64,000 nt of DNA from Streptomyces radicis (GTDB lineage: Bacteria > Actinomycetota > Actinomycetes > Streptomycetales > Streptomycetaceae). A program made the translations under genes and the position numbers. Of the stretch, positions 10,001-45,282 are shown piece by piece (within the stretch, counting starts at the first letter, position 1; the number at the start of each line of letters is the position of its first letter). Under the pieces are notes generated by a model. The model had not been told where the DNA came from. It was given only the letters and a program-made list of their open reading frames with translations, and searched no databases. The DNA is taken from NCBI RefSeq assembly GCF_003626575.1, contig NZ_RBDY01000003.1, forward strand, positions 420,961-484,960, written 5' to 3'.

Positions 10001-11126
10001 CGGCGGCCATGGAGTGGCCGAGGTTGGACTTCACCGAGCCGAGCCACAGCGGCGGCCCGTCGTCGGGGCGCCTGCCGTAGGTGGCCATCAGGGCGTGGGC
10101 CTCGATGGGGTCGCCCAGGGTGGTGCCGGTGCCGTGCGCCTCGACGGCGTCGACCTGCTCGGCGGTCAACCGGGCGTTCGCCAGGGCCTGTTGGATCACC
10201 TTGGCCTGGGCGGGCCCGTTGGGGGCGGTCATGCCGTTGCTCGCGCCGTCCTGGTTGACGGATGTGCCGCGGATGACGGCGAGCACCGGGTGGCCGTTGC
10301 GCCGGGCGTCGGAGAGGCGTTCGAGCAGGAGGACGCCGACGCCCTCGGAGAACGCGATGCCGTCGGCGGCGGCGGCGAACGCGCGGCAGCGGCCGCTGAA
10401 CGACAGCACGTCGTGCGCCTCGAAGCCGAGGAACATCTCCGGGGTCGCCACGATCGCCGTGCCGCCCGCGAGCGCCAGCGTGCACTCCCCGGCGCGCAGG
10501 GCCTGCACGGCCTGGTGGATGGCGACGAGCGAGGAGGAGCACGCGGTGTCGATGGTGACGGAGGGGCCCTGGAGGCCGAACGTGTAGGAGACGCGGCCCG
10601 CGATGGCGAACGCCGAGCTGCCGGTGAGGAGATGGCCGTCCTGGCCCTCCGCGTCCCCGCTGCGGTCGTGCCCGTACATGGGGGCGGTGGAGCCCATGTA
10701 GACGCCGGTGAGCCCGTTCTTGAGCGCGGAGGGGACGATGCGGGCCCGTTCCACGGTCTCCCAGGCGACCTCGAGCAGCAGCCGCTGCTGGGGGTCCATG
10801 GCGAGCGCCTCGCGGGGCGAGATGGCGAAGAACCCGGCGTCGAACTGGTCGGCGTCGGCGAGGAACGCGGCCTCCCGCGTGTAGTCGGTGCCCAGGTCCC
10901 AGCCGCGGTTCTCGGGGAAGCCCGCGACGGCGTCGCCCTCGTCGGCGATGAAGCGCCACAGCGCCTCGGGCGAGTCGATGCCCCCGGGGTAGCGGCAGCT
11001 CATGGAGACCACGGCGATGGGTTCCCGCGCCATCGCGACCAGCTCTTCGTTCTGCCTGCGCAGCTGCTCGTTCTCCTGGAGCGACGCCCGCAGTGCCTCG
11101 ATGACTTCCGTGTAGGACGTACTCAT
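3645..11126 (-). CDS. PKS E: module 8 plus terminal incomplete module 9 ending in a KSI-like cyclase domain
   Basis: A multidomain type I PKS of about 2,493 residues that makes the last extension and then ends without an ACP or thioesterase. Order, with approximate residues: coiled-coil docking (1-33), KS8 (35-447), methylmalonyl AT8 (560-912), KR8 (1200-1390), ACP8 (1490-1560), KS9 (1585-2002), degenerate AT9 (2125-2330), KSI/SnoaL-like domain (2361-2493). The start chosen is the ATG at 11126, because GGAG lies eight bases upstream and the docking helix (MSTSYTEVIEALRASL) begins there. A GTG at 11144 is an alternative. This docking type differs from those of PKS B, C and D and pairs with the C-terminus of PKS D. 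The ending resembles, from memory, the incomplete terminal module described for indanomycin. A separate internal start for the KSI part is likely. Confidence 0.95.
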   Translation of the reverse strand: MSTSYTEVIEALRASLQENEQLRRQNEELVAMAREPIAVVSMSCRYPGGIDSPEALWRFIADEGDAVAGFPENRGWDLGTDYTREAAFLADADQFDAGFFAISPREALAMDPQQRLLLEVAWETVERARIVPSALKNGLTGVYMGSTAPMYGHDRSGDAEGQDGHLLTGSSAFAIAGRVSYTFGLQGPSVTIDTACSSSLVAIHQAVQALRAGECTLALAGGTAIVATPEMFLGFEAHDVLSFSGRCRAFAAAADGIAFSEGVGVLLLERLSDARRNGHPVLAVIRGTSVNQDGASNGMTAPNGPAQAKVIQQALANARLTAEQVDAVEAHGTGTTLGDPIEAHALMATYGRRPDDGPPLWLGSVKSNLGHSMAAAGVAGVIKMVMAMRHGVLPKTLHVDEPSPHIDWSAGHVDLLTEARPWPELGRPRRSAVSSFGISGTNAHLILEEPPTPASAAAGERAPDDHAAGPLPFVLAARTPAALRDQAARLLAHVEERPELPLADVALSLATTRTAFTEQRAAVVAEGRDALLAGLRSLADGAAPPEGAAVATGAVTAEGKTVFVFPGQGAQWAGMAVRLLTSSPAFADRFAEAAAAVEAHTDWSVEEVLRGAEGAPDLQRVDVVQPTLFVVMVALAELWRVQGVVPDAVVGHSQGEIAAAVVAGALTLADGARIVALRSQVIRDRLAGQGGMASLAQSRDETLARIEPWADRLAVAAANGGNSTVVAGDPAALDALTAACEADGVRIRRIPVDYASHSPQVDSIRDELLGLLADIAPTASAIPFHSTVDTADTADGAEGGPIDTTGLDAAYWTRNLRETVEFEGAVRGLRAAGHTLFVEISPHPVLTMAVEETTDTAVATVGTLRRDQGGADRFLTSLAEAWTRGAPVDWIGVLDAAGAEARPADLPTYAFQRRGYWLKPAAPAAEARRAEAGDATDAAFWEAVENGDLGAFTEGPALDDSRPLRDLLPALAAWRRASRDRAALDSWRHTVAWKPLATAAPARPTGSWLVVVPTGGDAEAIAAVTGALRGDGTDTVVLDLDPTAVERATLAATLADLAGSATDFAGVVSLLALGGDGALAATMTLTQALSDAGLTARLWCVTRGAVAVGAADPPADPEGAELWGLGRVAALEYPFLWGGLVDLPATPDERSPARLATVLAGIGDEDQVAVRASGAYGRRLVPAPLADRAPTHDWRPSGTVLITGGTGRLGAGLARWAAAQGAEHVLLTGRRGAEAPGAAELAAEIEESGTRVTVAACDVADREQLAALLAGVPDDAPLTAVIHAAGSTEGLVFDAMTPDDLERIRAAKVYGAQHLDALLADRDLAAFVLFSSHTGVLGGGHQGAYSAANARLAALAERRRARGLRATCVAWGVWGGEGIAYDEAFTAHMRRRGVLEMDPRVANEAMAQAVRHDETSVAVTRVDWPLFAASFTAERPSPLLSDLPAIRRAEAEAAERPAPEPESGEAPSALVSRLTGASPAGQESILIDLVAAEAAAVLGHTSPEEIGPHRLFRDLGFDSLTITDLRRRLAEATGLALPASLVFDHPNPASLAAFLRGELLGGPHGADAASPAAERAPAAVTPEDDPVVIVGMSCRLAGGVESPEQFWDALVEGRDLVGPPPADRGWDNLPDDEDDLPMGNAVRRIHEAGLIGGITEFDPAFFGISPDEAVVMDPQQRILLEVAWEAFERAGIDPRALADEEVGVYTGIGYQGFVPSRVPEASEPYLGASGAPAFASGRLAYALDLNGPTVTIDTGCSSSAVSLHLATQAVLRGECSVALAGGIAVLAQPFAWHQLTGGSAADGRCKPYDDNADGPGWGEGASMVAVERLSRARRLGHPVLAVIRGSAINHKGTSNGLTAPNAKSQQQLIQRVLAEAGLTGDQIHAVEGHGTGTQLGDAVEVEALQATYGRGRPADGPLRLSTAKSHIGHPQNASGVVGVIKTILSMRHGLLPAMLHTSTPVSQVDWSQGTVRLVTEHEPWERGAAPRRAGVSSFGASGTQVHLILEEPPGEPPFGAGPSGEPVAAAHAGDTLPFPLSARSAAGLRAQAGRLREHLAAHPELAQADIAHSLATGRATFEHRALITAADRAELLDALAVLEGEWERDEPAAHVLTCPEPSTGRVRTALLFTGAPGGSTDALYKAFPPFAEAWDTVRAHLDVRLPAPTPQADAFAREVALTRLYESWGAEAEEYLFHGAGALAAAHAAGRLSLEDAAALLAAAHAGPDGAEPELRAALARVTFTGGRPLREAGTGEAVGAERLTDPAHWLARPEAPTSQAPGTITLTATTVAAALAALAAPYVRGASADWGAVLAGTGARRVDLPTYAFQRGRYWLGEITPPYDGRDYLHLAAFPSEVTRRKLMLDEQKRKDIVLHYFETLNAGKLDDIVALFSDDAVVQDPVGHDPHSGPAAVRKYYENVLAHDLTVHEVGDPSAAMDGKQIAIPAAATSLNPLEPRSGARVEVRALDVFSVNAEGLIESLQVFWGLSDMRPVKD
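4053..4058 (-). promoter_or_regulatory. Internal Shine-Dalgarno site inside PKS E, before the KSI-domain ATG
   Basis: On the coding strand, AGGAGG is followed by six bases and then the ATG at 4046. In the PKS frame this encodes Arg-Arg-Lys-Leu-Met with no stop. It is the most consensus-like ribosome-binding site in the window and lies exactly where a free KSI-type protein would begin. Confidence 0.7.
4125..6375 (-). other. PKS E module 9: KS with a degenerate AT and no ACP
   Basis: KS9 (about 5110-6375) keeps the Cys (DTGCSSS), the first His (GHGTGTQ) and the second His (KSHIGH). It is divergent in usually invariant stretches: DTAC is DTGC, KSNIGH is KSHIGH and NQDGASNG is NHKGTSNG. The following AT-like region (about 4125-4760) is only ~200 residues instead of ~300. 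Its GQGAQ loop is GAPGGST, the GHSxG nucleophile motif is replaced by FHGAG, and the HAFH/YASH region is absent, so it cannot load an extender. It still ends in the usual post-AT linker (DLPTYAFQRGRYWL). KS9 probably accepts the finished chain from ACP8 and holds it for the KSI domain. Confidence 0.85.
6450..11025 (-). other. PKS E module 8: KS-AT(methylmalonyl)-KR-ACP
   Basis: KS8 about 9780-11025 (DTACSSS); AT8 about 8380-9445 with GHSQGE and YASH, the methylmalonyl signature; KR8 about 6960-7535; ACP8 about 6450-6670 (GFDSL). KR8 has the NADPH motif (GGTGRLGAG), Ser (LFSSHTG) and Tyr (GAYSAAN). It lacks the LDD motif of B-type ketoreductases (it reads STEG) and also lacks the A-type Trp (Leu instead). 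The rest looks A-like, so its alcohol stereochemistry is probably opposite to that of all other modules here. It sets the C3 hydroxyl and the C2 methyl of the product. Confidence 0.85.
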
Positions 11127-11518
11127 GCTGTGATCTCCGCTCACGTCAGTGCCTCACCGCGGGCGCCTGACCCGTCCTGGGGGTGGACCGCTCGGCCGTG
11201 AGCCGGCGCCGTCGGGCTCGACTGACTGGAGTTGGGTGGTCGGATGAGCGCGGGGTCTGGCCGTGGGGGCTCCCGGGTCCGCGGGCCCTGGAGGAGCCGC
11301 CACCACGCGGCGGGCTCCGTTTCACTGGCTCACCCGCCCGATTCTGGTCGGCGGCGGGCCCCGGCCGCCCCGGAGTCGCCCCCCGGCCAGACCCCAGCCC
11401 GGTGTGTGTTGCGTGGACATGACGGGCCGGGGTGGTGACGGGGCGGGGCGCGGACCGCTGCGGTCCGCGCCCCGTGGCGCACGCGTGGCGCGCGCCGTGC
11501 AACGCCTGGTCAGCGGCG
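11127..11518. other. 392-base non-coding gap between PKS D and PKS E
   Basis: It holds the strong hairpin after PKS D, a second imperfect hairpin (arms 11293-11301 and 11309-11318, GGAGCCGCC against GGCGGGCTCC with one bulge) and one copy of the recurrent GGCCAGACCCCAG motif (11385-11397). The gap is unusually long between consecutive PKS genes. With the terminator it implies a separate promoter for PKS E, but no clear -10/-35 elements can be read. Confidence 0.6.
11444..11474 (-). terminator. Strong hairpin terminator after PKS D
   Basis: A perfect 14-bp inverted repeat (11444-11457 with 11461-11474; first arm CGGGGCGCGGACCG) around a 3-base centre, 45 bases downstream of the PKS D stop codon. 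It has no T-run. The stem is among the most stable in the window. It suggests that transcription of PKS D stops or is attenuated before PKS E. Confidence 0.7.
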
Positions 11519-22549
<11,031 letters not shown>

Positions 22550-22626
22550 CTGGCCCACCTATGGGTGACGGAGTGGCTGGGTCGGCGCGGGCGCGGGCGG
22601 CGCGGTGGTCTTCGGGGGCGCGGGGG

Positions 22627-38310
<15,684 letters not shown>

Positions 38311-38317
38311 CGGTGCG

Positions 38318-41300
38318 TCACCTATTCCGAGCCGCGTCAGGCTTCTTCAGTTGGTCGTCGAGCAGGTCGAACAGTTCGTCGTCCGTGGCCGCGTCCAGGG
38401 AGTCGCCGGGCGCGGCCTCCTCCTCGGACCTGGTCCTGCCGTCCCAGTCCGACGCCATGGCGCGCAGGCGCAGCGCGATCTCGCCGCCCAGGTCGCCCTC
38501 GACGGTGAGGGCGCCCAACGCCGTTGCCAGGCGGTCGAGTTCGGTCAGCATCCGGACGACGTCGCCGCCCTCTTCCGGGGCGAGGTGGCCCAGCAGGTGC
38601 TCGGCGAGCGCGGTGGGCGTGGGGTGGTCGAAGACCGCGGCGGCGGGCAGCCGCACGCCGGTGTCGGCGCCCAGGCGGTTGCGCAGCTCGACGGCGGTGA
38701 GCGAGTCGAACCCGGCGTCGCGGAAGGACCGTTCGGGCCCGATGTCGCGGACCCTGCCATGGCCGAGGACCACCGCGGCGTGCTCCCTGACCAGGTCGAG
38801 CAGCGTCCGCAGCCGCTCCTCGGGGTCGGCGGCGGCCAGGCGCCGCCTCAGCTCGTCCGCGCCCGGCGCGCCCCCGCCGCGCGCTCCCCCGGCGGCGCGG
38901 CGCGCCGGGGCGCGCACCAGCGCGCGCAGCAGCGGCGGCACGCCGCCCTCGGCCGCGGCGCGCGCCCTGAGCGCGGCCAGGTCGAGGCGGATGGGCGCGA
39001 CGGCGGGCTCGCCCAGGTCGAGCGCGGCGTCGAACAGCGCGAGCCCCTCGGCCGAGCCGAGCCCGCGGATGCCGGTGCGCTCCATGCGGGCCAGGTCGCC
39101 ATCGCCCAGGTCCGCGGTCATGCCGCTGGCCTCCGCCCACAGGCCCCAGGCCAGCGACACGGCGGGCAGGCCCCGCGCATGGCGGCGCTCGGCGAGGGCG
39201 TCGAGGAACGCGTTGGCCGCCGCGTAGTTGGCCTGCCCCGCGGTGCCGAGGACACCGGCGGCCGACGAGAACAGCACGAAGGCGTCCAGGTCGGCGTCCG
39301 CGGTCAGCTCGTCGAGCGCGACGGCGGCGTCCACCTTGGGGGCGAGGACGCGTTCCACCTGGGCGTCGGTGAGCGCGCCGACCACCGCGTCGTCGACCAC
39401 GCCCGCCATGTGGACCACGGCGCGCAGGGGGCGTTCGGCGGGGACGGCGGCGAGCGCCTTGGCGAGCGCGGCGCGGTCGGTGACGTCGCAGGCCACCAGG
39501 TCGACCGTGGCGCCGCGCTCCGAGAGGGCCGCGGCCCACGCGGCGGCGCCATCGGCGGCGGGGCCGCGGCGGCTGGTGACCAGCAGGTGCCGCACGCCGT
39601 GCGCGGTCACCAGGTGCTCGGCGACCAGCCGCCCCAACGTGCCGGTGCCGCCCGTGAGAAGGACGGTGCCGCGCGGGTCCCACCGGCGGGGGTGGGTGAG
39701 GACGACCTTGCCGATGTGCTTGGCCTGGCTGACGAAGCGGAACGCCTCGGGCGCGGACCGCATGTCGAACGCGTGGACGGGCAGCGGGGACAGCGCGCCC
39801 GCGACGAACAGCTCCCTGACCGCCGCGATCAGGTCCGCGATGCGGTCGGGCCCGGCCTCCAGGAGGTCGAACGCCTGGTAGGAGACGCCGGGGAACGCCG
39901 CGGCGACGGTCTCGGGGTCGCGGATGTCGGCCTTGCCCATCTCAAGGAAGTGGCCGCCGCGCGGGAGGAGTTCGAGGGAGGCGTCGATGAACTCCCCGGA
40001 GAGGGCGTTGAGTACGACGTCCACGCCCTCGCCCCCGGTGGCGGCCAGGAACGCCTCGCGGAAGTCCAGCGTGCGGGACGAGGCGATGTGGTCGTCGTCA
40101 AGGCCGAGTTCGCGCAGGGTGCCCCACTTGCCCTCGCTCGCCGTGGCGAACACCTCGGCGCCCAGGTGGCGGGCCACCTGGATGGCGGCCATGCCGACGC
40201 CACCCGCGCCCGCGTGGATCAGGACGCGTCGGCCCGCGCGGAGCCCGGCCAGCTCTCGCAGGCCGAGCCACGCGGTGAGGAAGACCACCGAGACGCCCGC
40301 GCCCTCCTCGGGCGACCAGCCGTCGGGGAGCCGGGTCAGCAGGCGGGCGTCGGCGACGGTGCGGGTGGCGAAGCCGCGCGGCACCATGCCCATCACGGCG
40401 TCGCCAGGGGCGAGTCGCGCCACCCCCGGGCCCGTCTCCAGGACGGTGCCCGCGACCTCGTCGCCCAGCCAGGGGGCGGCCTCGCCCGAGTACATGCCGA
40501 GGGCGATCAGCACGTCGCGGAAGTTGAGGCCTGCGGCGCGGACATCGATCCGCACCTGGCCGGGCTCAAGGGGCGCGTCGGCCTCGGGGCAGCCGACCAG
40601 GCGCAGATTCTCCAGGGTGCCGCCGCCCCCGGCGTCCAGGCGCCAGGTGCCGGGGGGCGGGACGAGGCGGTCGCCGCGCGCGGCGCGGACCAGGCGGGGG
40701 GCGAGCGGCTCGGCGCCCTCGCCGGTGAGCCGCGCCTCGTCCTCGCCCGAGGCGACGGCGGCGGCCACGGCGTCGGGCGAGGGATCGCCCTCGGCGGCCA
40801 CGAGCGCGAGGCGCCCGGGGTTCTCGGCGCGCGCGGAGCGGACCAGTCCGGTGACGGCGGCGTGGGACAGCGTTCCACGGTGGGTGACGAGCGCGAGCCG
40901 CGCGTCGGCGAGGCGCTCGTCACCGAGGAACTCCCGCAGCAGGGCCAGCGTTTCGCCGACCGCCTCGCGCGGCGACGCGTCGCGGCGCACACGCGCGACA
41001 ACCAGCCCAGGGACCGGGTCGCGCTCCGCGAGGGCGGTCAACGCGCCGGGTCCCGGCGGGAGTTCGGCGGCGAGCGGGGTGATGGCCCCGGGGTCGGCGG
41101 GGGCGGGCACCCAGTCGACGCGGTAGAGCGACCGCGCGGCGGGCCCCGCCGCCCCCGGCGCCTCGTCGGCGGGCTGCCGCAGGGTGAGCGAGGCGATGGC
41201 GGCGAGCGGGCGCCCCTCGGCGTCGGCGAGGGTGACGGCGACCGTGCCGCTCCCCGCCGGGGCCAGGCGCACGCGGGCCGCGGCGGCGCCCGAGGCGAAC

Positions 41301-44300
41301 AGCTCGGCGCCCTCGAAGGAGAACGGCAGCACCGGGCGCCCGTCCGTGGCCACCAGGCCCGCGAGGGCGACGGGGTGGAGCGCGGCGTCGAGCAGCGCCG
41401 GGTGGAGGCCGAAGCCCGCCGGGTCGCCGCCCTCGGGCAGCGCCACCTCGGCGAACACCTCGTCGCCGCGCCGCCACACCGCGCGCATCCCCTGGAACAG
41501 CGGGCCGTAGCACAGGCCTTCGGCGGCCAGCCGCTCATAGGCGCCGGTGAGGTCGATCGGCTCGGCGCCCTGCGGCGGCCAGGCGGTCAGGGTGGCGTCG
41601 GGGCCCGCGGCGCCCTGGCCCCGGGGGGCGAGGACGCCGGAGGCGTGGCGGGTCCAGGGCGCGCCGTCGTCGCCTTCGGCGTCCCCGTCGTCGCCTTCGT
41701 CGGGCCGCGCGTGCAGGGCGAACGGGCGGCGCCCCGCGTCGTCCGCCTCGTCCACGGTCACCTGCACGCGCACGGCGCCGCGTTCGGGCAGCACCAGGGG
41801 GCTCTGGAGGGTCAGCTCCTCCACCGCGGGGCACCCGGCCTCGTCGCCCGCGCGCACCGCCATGTCGAGCAGCGCAGCGCCCGGCACCAGGGCGTGCTCG
41901 CCGATCCTGTGGTCGCCGAGCCAGGGCAGCGCGGCCATCGAGAGCCGCCCGGTGAGCACCAGGCGCCCGCCGTCCGCGAGCGTCACGGCGGCGCCGAGCA
42001 GCGGGTGGCCCGGGGAGCGCAGGCCGAGCTCGGCCGCGGCCCCCGCGCCGCCGCGCTGCCGCCGCAGCCAGTAGCGCTCGGCCGTGAAGGCGTAGGTCGG
42101 CAGGTCGACCCGGCGCCCGCCAGGCAGCAGCGCGGCCCAGTCGACGGGGGCGCCCGTGACCCAGAGACGGGCCAACGCCTCGACGGCGGTGGCGGGTTCG
42201 GGCCTGTCGCGGCGCGCCATGGCGACCGCGGCGACCTCGTCGCCCAGGGTCTCGGCCGCCATGCCGGTGAGCGCGCCGTCGGGGCCGATCTCCAGCAGGT
42301 GGCGCACGCCCAGGTCCCCGGCCTCGCGCACGGCGTCGGCGAACCTGACGCTCTCGCGCACATGCCGCACCCAGTAGGCGGCCGTCGTCCAGTCGCCCTC
42401 GTCGGCGCGGCGCCCGGTGAGCGTGGAGATCACGCCGGTGGCGGGCCGCCCGTAGGAGATGCCCTCGGCCACCGCGCGGAACTCCGCGAGCATCGGGTCC
42501 ATCAGCGGCGAGTGGAACGCGTGGCTCACCCGCAGCCGCTTGGTCCGCGCGCCGCGGGCGGCCAGCACATCGGCCACCGCCGTCACCACGTCCTCCGGGC
42601 CCGAGACGACCACGGACGAGGGGCCGTTGACCGCCGCGACGCCCGCGACGCCCTCGTGGCCCGCGAGCTCGGCCAGCACATCGGCCTCGGGGGCGCCGAT
42701 GGCCACCATGGCGCCGCCCGGCGGCAATTGGTCCATCAGCCGACCGCGCGCCGCGACCAGGGCGCACGCGTCGGGCAGCGACAGGATCCCGGTGACATGG
42801 GCCGCGGCGATCTCGCCGACCGAGTGCCCGAGCACGACATCGGGCCGCACGCCCCAGGACTCGACGAGCCGGAAGAGGGCCACCTCGAAGGCGAACAGCG
42901 CGGGCTGCGCCCACTCCGTGCGGTTCAGGGTCTCCTGGTCGCCCTCGAACACGACGGCGCCGAGCGGCCCCGGCAGCAGGGGGTCGAGCACGGCGCACAC
43001 CTCGTCCCACGCGGCGGCGAACGCCGGGTGCGCGGCGTGCAGTTGACGGCCCATGCCGATCCGCTGGGAGCCCTGGCCCGCGAAGACCAGGCCCACCCGA
43101 CCGGCGTCGGCGCGCACCTCGCCCATGACCACCCCAGGCGCGGCGCTCCCGGCCGCCAGCGCCTCGACCCCGGCGAGCAGCTCGGGGCGCCCCTCGCCCA
43201 CGACGACCGCGCGGTGCTCGAACGCCGTGCGGGTGGTGGCCAGGGACAGGCCGATGTCCGCGCCGGTGGCGGCCTGCCCAGGCCCCTCGGCGAACGCGCG
43301 CAGCCGCTTCGCCTGCGCGCGCAGCGCCTCGTCGCCCCGCGCCGAGAGCACCCACGGCACGGGCGCCCCCGTCGCGGCCTCGGCGGCGGGGGGCGCGTCA
43401 GCCGCCTCGGGCGCGGGGGCCTCCTCCAGGATCAGATGGCAGTTGGTGCCGCTGATCCCGAACGACGACACGCCCGCCCTGCGCGGCCGCTCGCCCGCGG
43501 GCCAGGCGCGCGCCTCCGTCAGCAGCTCGACCGCGCCCGCCTCCCAGTCCACGTGGGACGAACGGCGTTCGGCGTGCAGGGTCCTCGGCAGCACGCCGTT
43601 GCGCAGCGCCATCACCATCTTGATGACCCCCGCCACCCCGGCGGCGGCCTGGGCATGGCCGATGTTGGACTTCAACGAGCCGAGCCACAGCGGCCGTTCG
43701 GCGTCCCTGCCCTGGCCGTAGGTGGCCATCAGGGCGTGTGCCTCGATGGGGTCGCCGAGCTTGGTGCCCGTGCCGTGCGCCTCGACCGCGTCCACCTCGG
43801 CGGCGGCCAGCCTGGCGTTGGCCAGCGCGGCGCGGATGACCTGCTCCTGTGCCTCGTCGTTGGGCGCGGTCAGGCCGTTGCTGGCGCCGTCCTGGTTCAC
43901 CGCGGAGCCCCGGATCACCGCGAGGACGCGGTGGCCGAGGCGCTGTGCGTCGGAGAGGCGTTCGAGCAGCAGGACGCCCACGCCCTCCGCCGGGCCGAAC
44001 CCGTCGGCGTCCTCGGAGAACGCCTTGCAGCGGCCGTCGCCCGCGAGGGCCTGCTGGCGGCTGAGGCCCACGATCCAGTTGGGCGCGGACATCACGGTGA
44101 CGCCGCCCGCGAGCGCCGTCGAGCACTCGCCGAGCCGCAGCGCCTGCACGGCCAGGTGCAGCGCCACCAGGGACGAGGAGCACGCGGTGTCCACCGTGAC
44201 GGCGGGGCCGCGCAGGCCCAGGGTGTAGGCGACGCGCCCCGACATCACGCTCGTGGTGTTGCCGACGGCCAGGTGGCCCTCGACGCCGCTGGGCGCGGGG

Positions 44301-44803
44301 TCGCCGAACGGGGGCGCGTACTCCTGCGGCACGCCCCCGAAGAACACGCCGACGTCCGCGCCGCGCAGGGCGGCGGGCAGCGTGCCCGCGCGTTCGAGCG
44401 CCTCCCACGAGGTCTCGAGGAGCAGCCGCTGCTGCGGGTCCATCGCCAGGGCCTCGCGCGGCGAGATCCCGAAGAACTCCGCGTCGAACGACGCCGCGTC
44501 CGCGAGGAAGCCGCCCGCCCGCACATAGCTCTTGCCGGTGGACAGCGGGTCGGGGTCGTAGAGCCCCGCCACGTCCCAGCCACGGTCCTCCGGCAGCGGG
44601 GAGACGCCCTCGGCCCCCTCGGCGACCAGCCGCCAGAGGTCATCGGGCGAGGTCACGCCGCCGGGGAGGCGACAGGCCATGGAGACGACGGCCACCGGCT
44701 CGTGGTTCCTGGCCTCGGTGTCCGCCAGGCGCTGGCGGACCTGGCGGAGATCGGCCGTCACCAGCTTGAGATAATCGCGGAGTTTTTCTTCGTTGGCGGA
44801 CAT
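38318..44803 (-). CDS. PKS B: module 2 (KS-AT(malonyl)-DH-ER-KR-ACP), fully reducing
   Basis: A single-module type I PKS of 2,161 residues. N-terminal docking ([17 protein letters not shown]), KS2 (~34-460, Cys ~208), AT2 (~570-910) with GHSVGE and HAFHSP (malonyl), DH2 (~931-1215; [13 protein letters not shown] and [10 protein letters not shown]), ER2 (~1393-1700; [20 protein letters not shown]), KR2 (~1709-1895; B-like VVDD, Tyr in GQANYAAAN), ACP2 (~1995-2070), C-terminal docking with [14 protein letters not shown]. It adds an unbranched, fully saturated unit (C13-C14). The ATG at 44803 has GGGAG nine bases upstream. It is separated from PKS A by the exporter gene and starts a new transcription unit facing away from that gene. 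A palindrome lies 85 bases upstream. Confidence 0.95.
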   Translation of the reverse strand: MSANEEKLRDYLKLVTADLRQVRQRLADTEARNHEPVAVVSMACRLPGGVTSPDDLWRLVAEGAEGVSPLPEDRGWDVAGLYDPDPLSTGKSYVRAGGFLADAASFDAEFFGISPREALAMDPQQRLLLETSWEALERAGTLPAALRGADVGVFFGGVPQEYAPPFGDPAPSGVEGHLAVGNTTSVMSGRVAYTLGLRGPAVTVDTACSSSLVALHLAVQALRLGECSTALAGGVTVMSAPNWIVGLSRQQALAGDGRCKAFSEDADGFGPAEGVGVLLLERLSDAQRLGHRVLAVIRGSAVNQDGASNGLTAPNDEAQEQVIRAALANARLAAAEVDAVEAHGTGTKLGDPIEAHALMATYGQGRDAERPLWLGSLKSNIGHAQAAAGVAGVIKMVMALRNGVLPRTLHAERRSSHVDWEAGAVELLTEARAWPAGERPRRAGVSSFGISGTNCHLILEEAPAPEAADAPPAAEAATGAPVPWVLSARGDEALRAQAKRLRAFAEGPGQAATGADIGLSLATTRTAFEHRAVVVGEGRPELLAGVEALAAGSAAPGVVMGEVRADAGRVGLVFAGQGSQRIGMGRQLHAAHPAFAAAWDEVCAVLDPLLPGPLGAVVFEGDQETLNRTEWAQPALFAFEVALFRLVESWGVRPDVVLGHSVGEIAAAHVTGILSLPDACALVAARGRLMDQLPPGGAMVAIGAPEADVLAELAGHEGVAGVAAVNGPSSVVVSGPEDVVTAVADVLAARGARTKRLRVSHAFHSPLMDPMLAEFRAVAEGISYGRPATGVISTLTGRRADEGDWTTAAYWVRHVRESVRFADAVREAGDLGVRHLLEIGPDGALTGMAAETLGDEVAAVAMARRDRPEPATAVEALARLWVTGAPVDWAALLPGGRRVDLPTYAFTAERYWLRRQRGGAGAAAELGLRSPGHPLLGAAVTLADGGRLVLTGRLSMAALPWLGDHRIGEHALVPGAALLDMAVRAGDEAGCPAVEELTLQSPLVLPERGAVRVQVTVDEADDAGRRPFALHARPDEGDDGDAEGDDGAPWTRHASGVLAPRGQGAAGPDATLTAWPPQGAEPIDLTGAYERLAAEGLCYGPLFQGMRAVWRRGDEVFAEVALPEGGDPAGFGLHPALLDAALHPVALAGLVATDGRPVLPFSFEGAELFASGAAAARVRLAPAGSGTVAVTLADAEGRPLAAIASLTLRQPADEAPGAAGPAARSLYRVDWVPAPADPGAITPLAAELPPGPGALTALAERDPVPGLVVARVRRDASPREAVGETLALLREFLGDERLADARLALVTHRGTLSHAAVTGLVRSARAENPGRLALVAAEGDPSPDAVAAAVASGEDEARLTGEGAEPLAPRLVRAARGDRLVPPPGTWRLDAGGGGTLENLRLVGCPEADAPLEPGQVRIDVRAAGLNFRDVLIALGMYSGEAAPWLGDEVAGTVLETGPGVARLAPGDAVMGMVPRGFATRTVADARLLTRLPDGWSPEEGAGVSVVFLTAWLGLRELAGLRAGRRVLIHAGAGGVGMAAIQVARHLGAEVFATASEGKWGTLRELGLDDDHIASSRTLDFREAFLAATGGEGVDVVLNALSGEFIDASLELLPRGGHFLEMGKADIRDPETVAAAFPGVSYQAFDLLEAGPDRIADLIAAVRELFVAGALSPLPVHAFDMRSAPEAFRFVSQAKHIGKVVLTHPRRWDPRGTVLLTGGTGTLGRLVAEHLVTAHGVRHLLVTSRRGPAADGAAAWAAALSERGATVDLVACDVTDRAALAKALAAVPAERPLRAVVHMAGVVDDAVVGALTDAQVERVLAPKVDAAVALDELTADADLDAFVLFSSAAGVLGTAGQANYAAANAFLDALAERRHARGLPAVSLAWGLWAEASGMTADLGDGDLARMERTGIRGLGSAEGLALFDAALDLGEPAVAPIRLDLAALRARAAAEGGVPPLLRALVRAPARRAAGGARGGGAPGADELRRRLAAADPEERLRTLLDLVREHAAVVLGHGRVRDIGPERSFRDAGFDSLTAVELRNRLGADTGVRLPAAAVFDHPTPTALAEHLLGHLAPEEGGDVVRMLTELDRLATALGALTVEGDLGGEIALRLRAMASDWDGRTRSEEEAAPGDSLDAATDDELFDLLDDQLKKPDAARNR

Positions 44804-45282
44804 CGAAAAGCACTCCCGGACGCGGCGTTAAGGGCGGCAGAGCGGTATCCATGGGCCATGTGCAAAGAGCCGAAGGTCTCATCGCGCGCGAAAGGACACA
44901 CCTTTCGCACGGCTCGGCATAGCGGCGCCCCCGGGGCGGGTCGATTTCCCGGCGGGCACCCTGGAACGCCCCCTGTGTGTGTTCCCCTGGATCCTGCGTG
45001 GTCTGGGGCCGATTCTGCGCCGGTGCGGGGGGCGGCACCTCGGGGCTCACCCCCAGCCGGTACCCCAGACTCCGCCCCCTCGGGGGGCGAACTCCCTGCG
45101 CAGGGGCCCCTTGTGGAGGCGCGAACCACCCCGGGCGGGCGCCGGAAGGACCCAGGCCAGGCGCCGGCGAGGGGCGGGCGCCGCGGCGTTCGGCCACGCC
45201 GGACATCGCACGCGTACGCCCCCTTTCACGGACATCGCGGACGCCATTGCGAGCGCTTCGGAGGCTGCGATTCCATCGGGAC
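44804..45282. promoter_or_regulatory. Divergent promoter region between PKS B and the MmpL exporter
   Basis: 479 bases without a gene. It should hold the promoters for PKS B (leftward) and the exporter (rightward). It contains the palindrome at 44888-44908, a GC-rich repeat-like stretch (about 44990-45095) and one copy of the recurrent CAGCC..ACCCCAGAC motif (45053-45070). Reading frames that cross this region upstream of the exporter ATG have no recognisable protein content. Confidence 0.6.
44888..44908. promoter_or_regulatory. Palindromic operator candidate upstream of PKS B
   Basis: GCGAAAGG-N5-CCTTTCGC is a perfect 8-bp inverted repeat with a 5-base spacer, 85 bases upstream of the PKS B start. 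Size and symmetry fit a dimeric helix-turn-helix regulator. The binding protein is unknown. Confidence 0.5.

Noticed and set aside
44977..45282. N-terminal extension of the exporter (frame open from 44977)
   Set aside because: Pro/Gly/Arg-rich without motif, and it covers the divergent promoter region. MmpL proteins start just before TM1, as at 45283.
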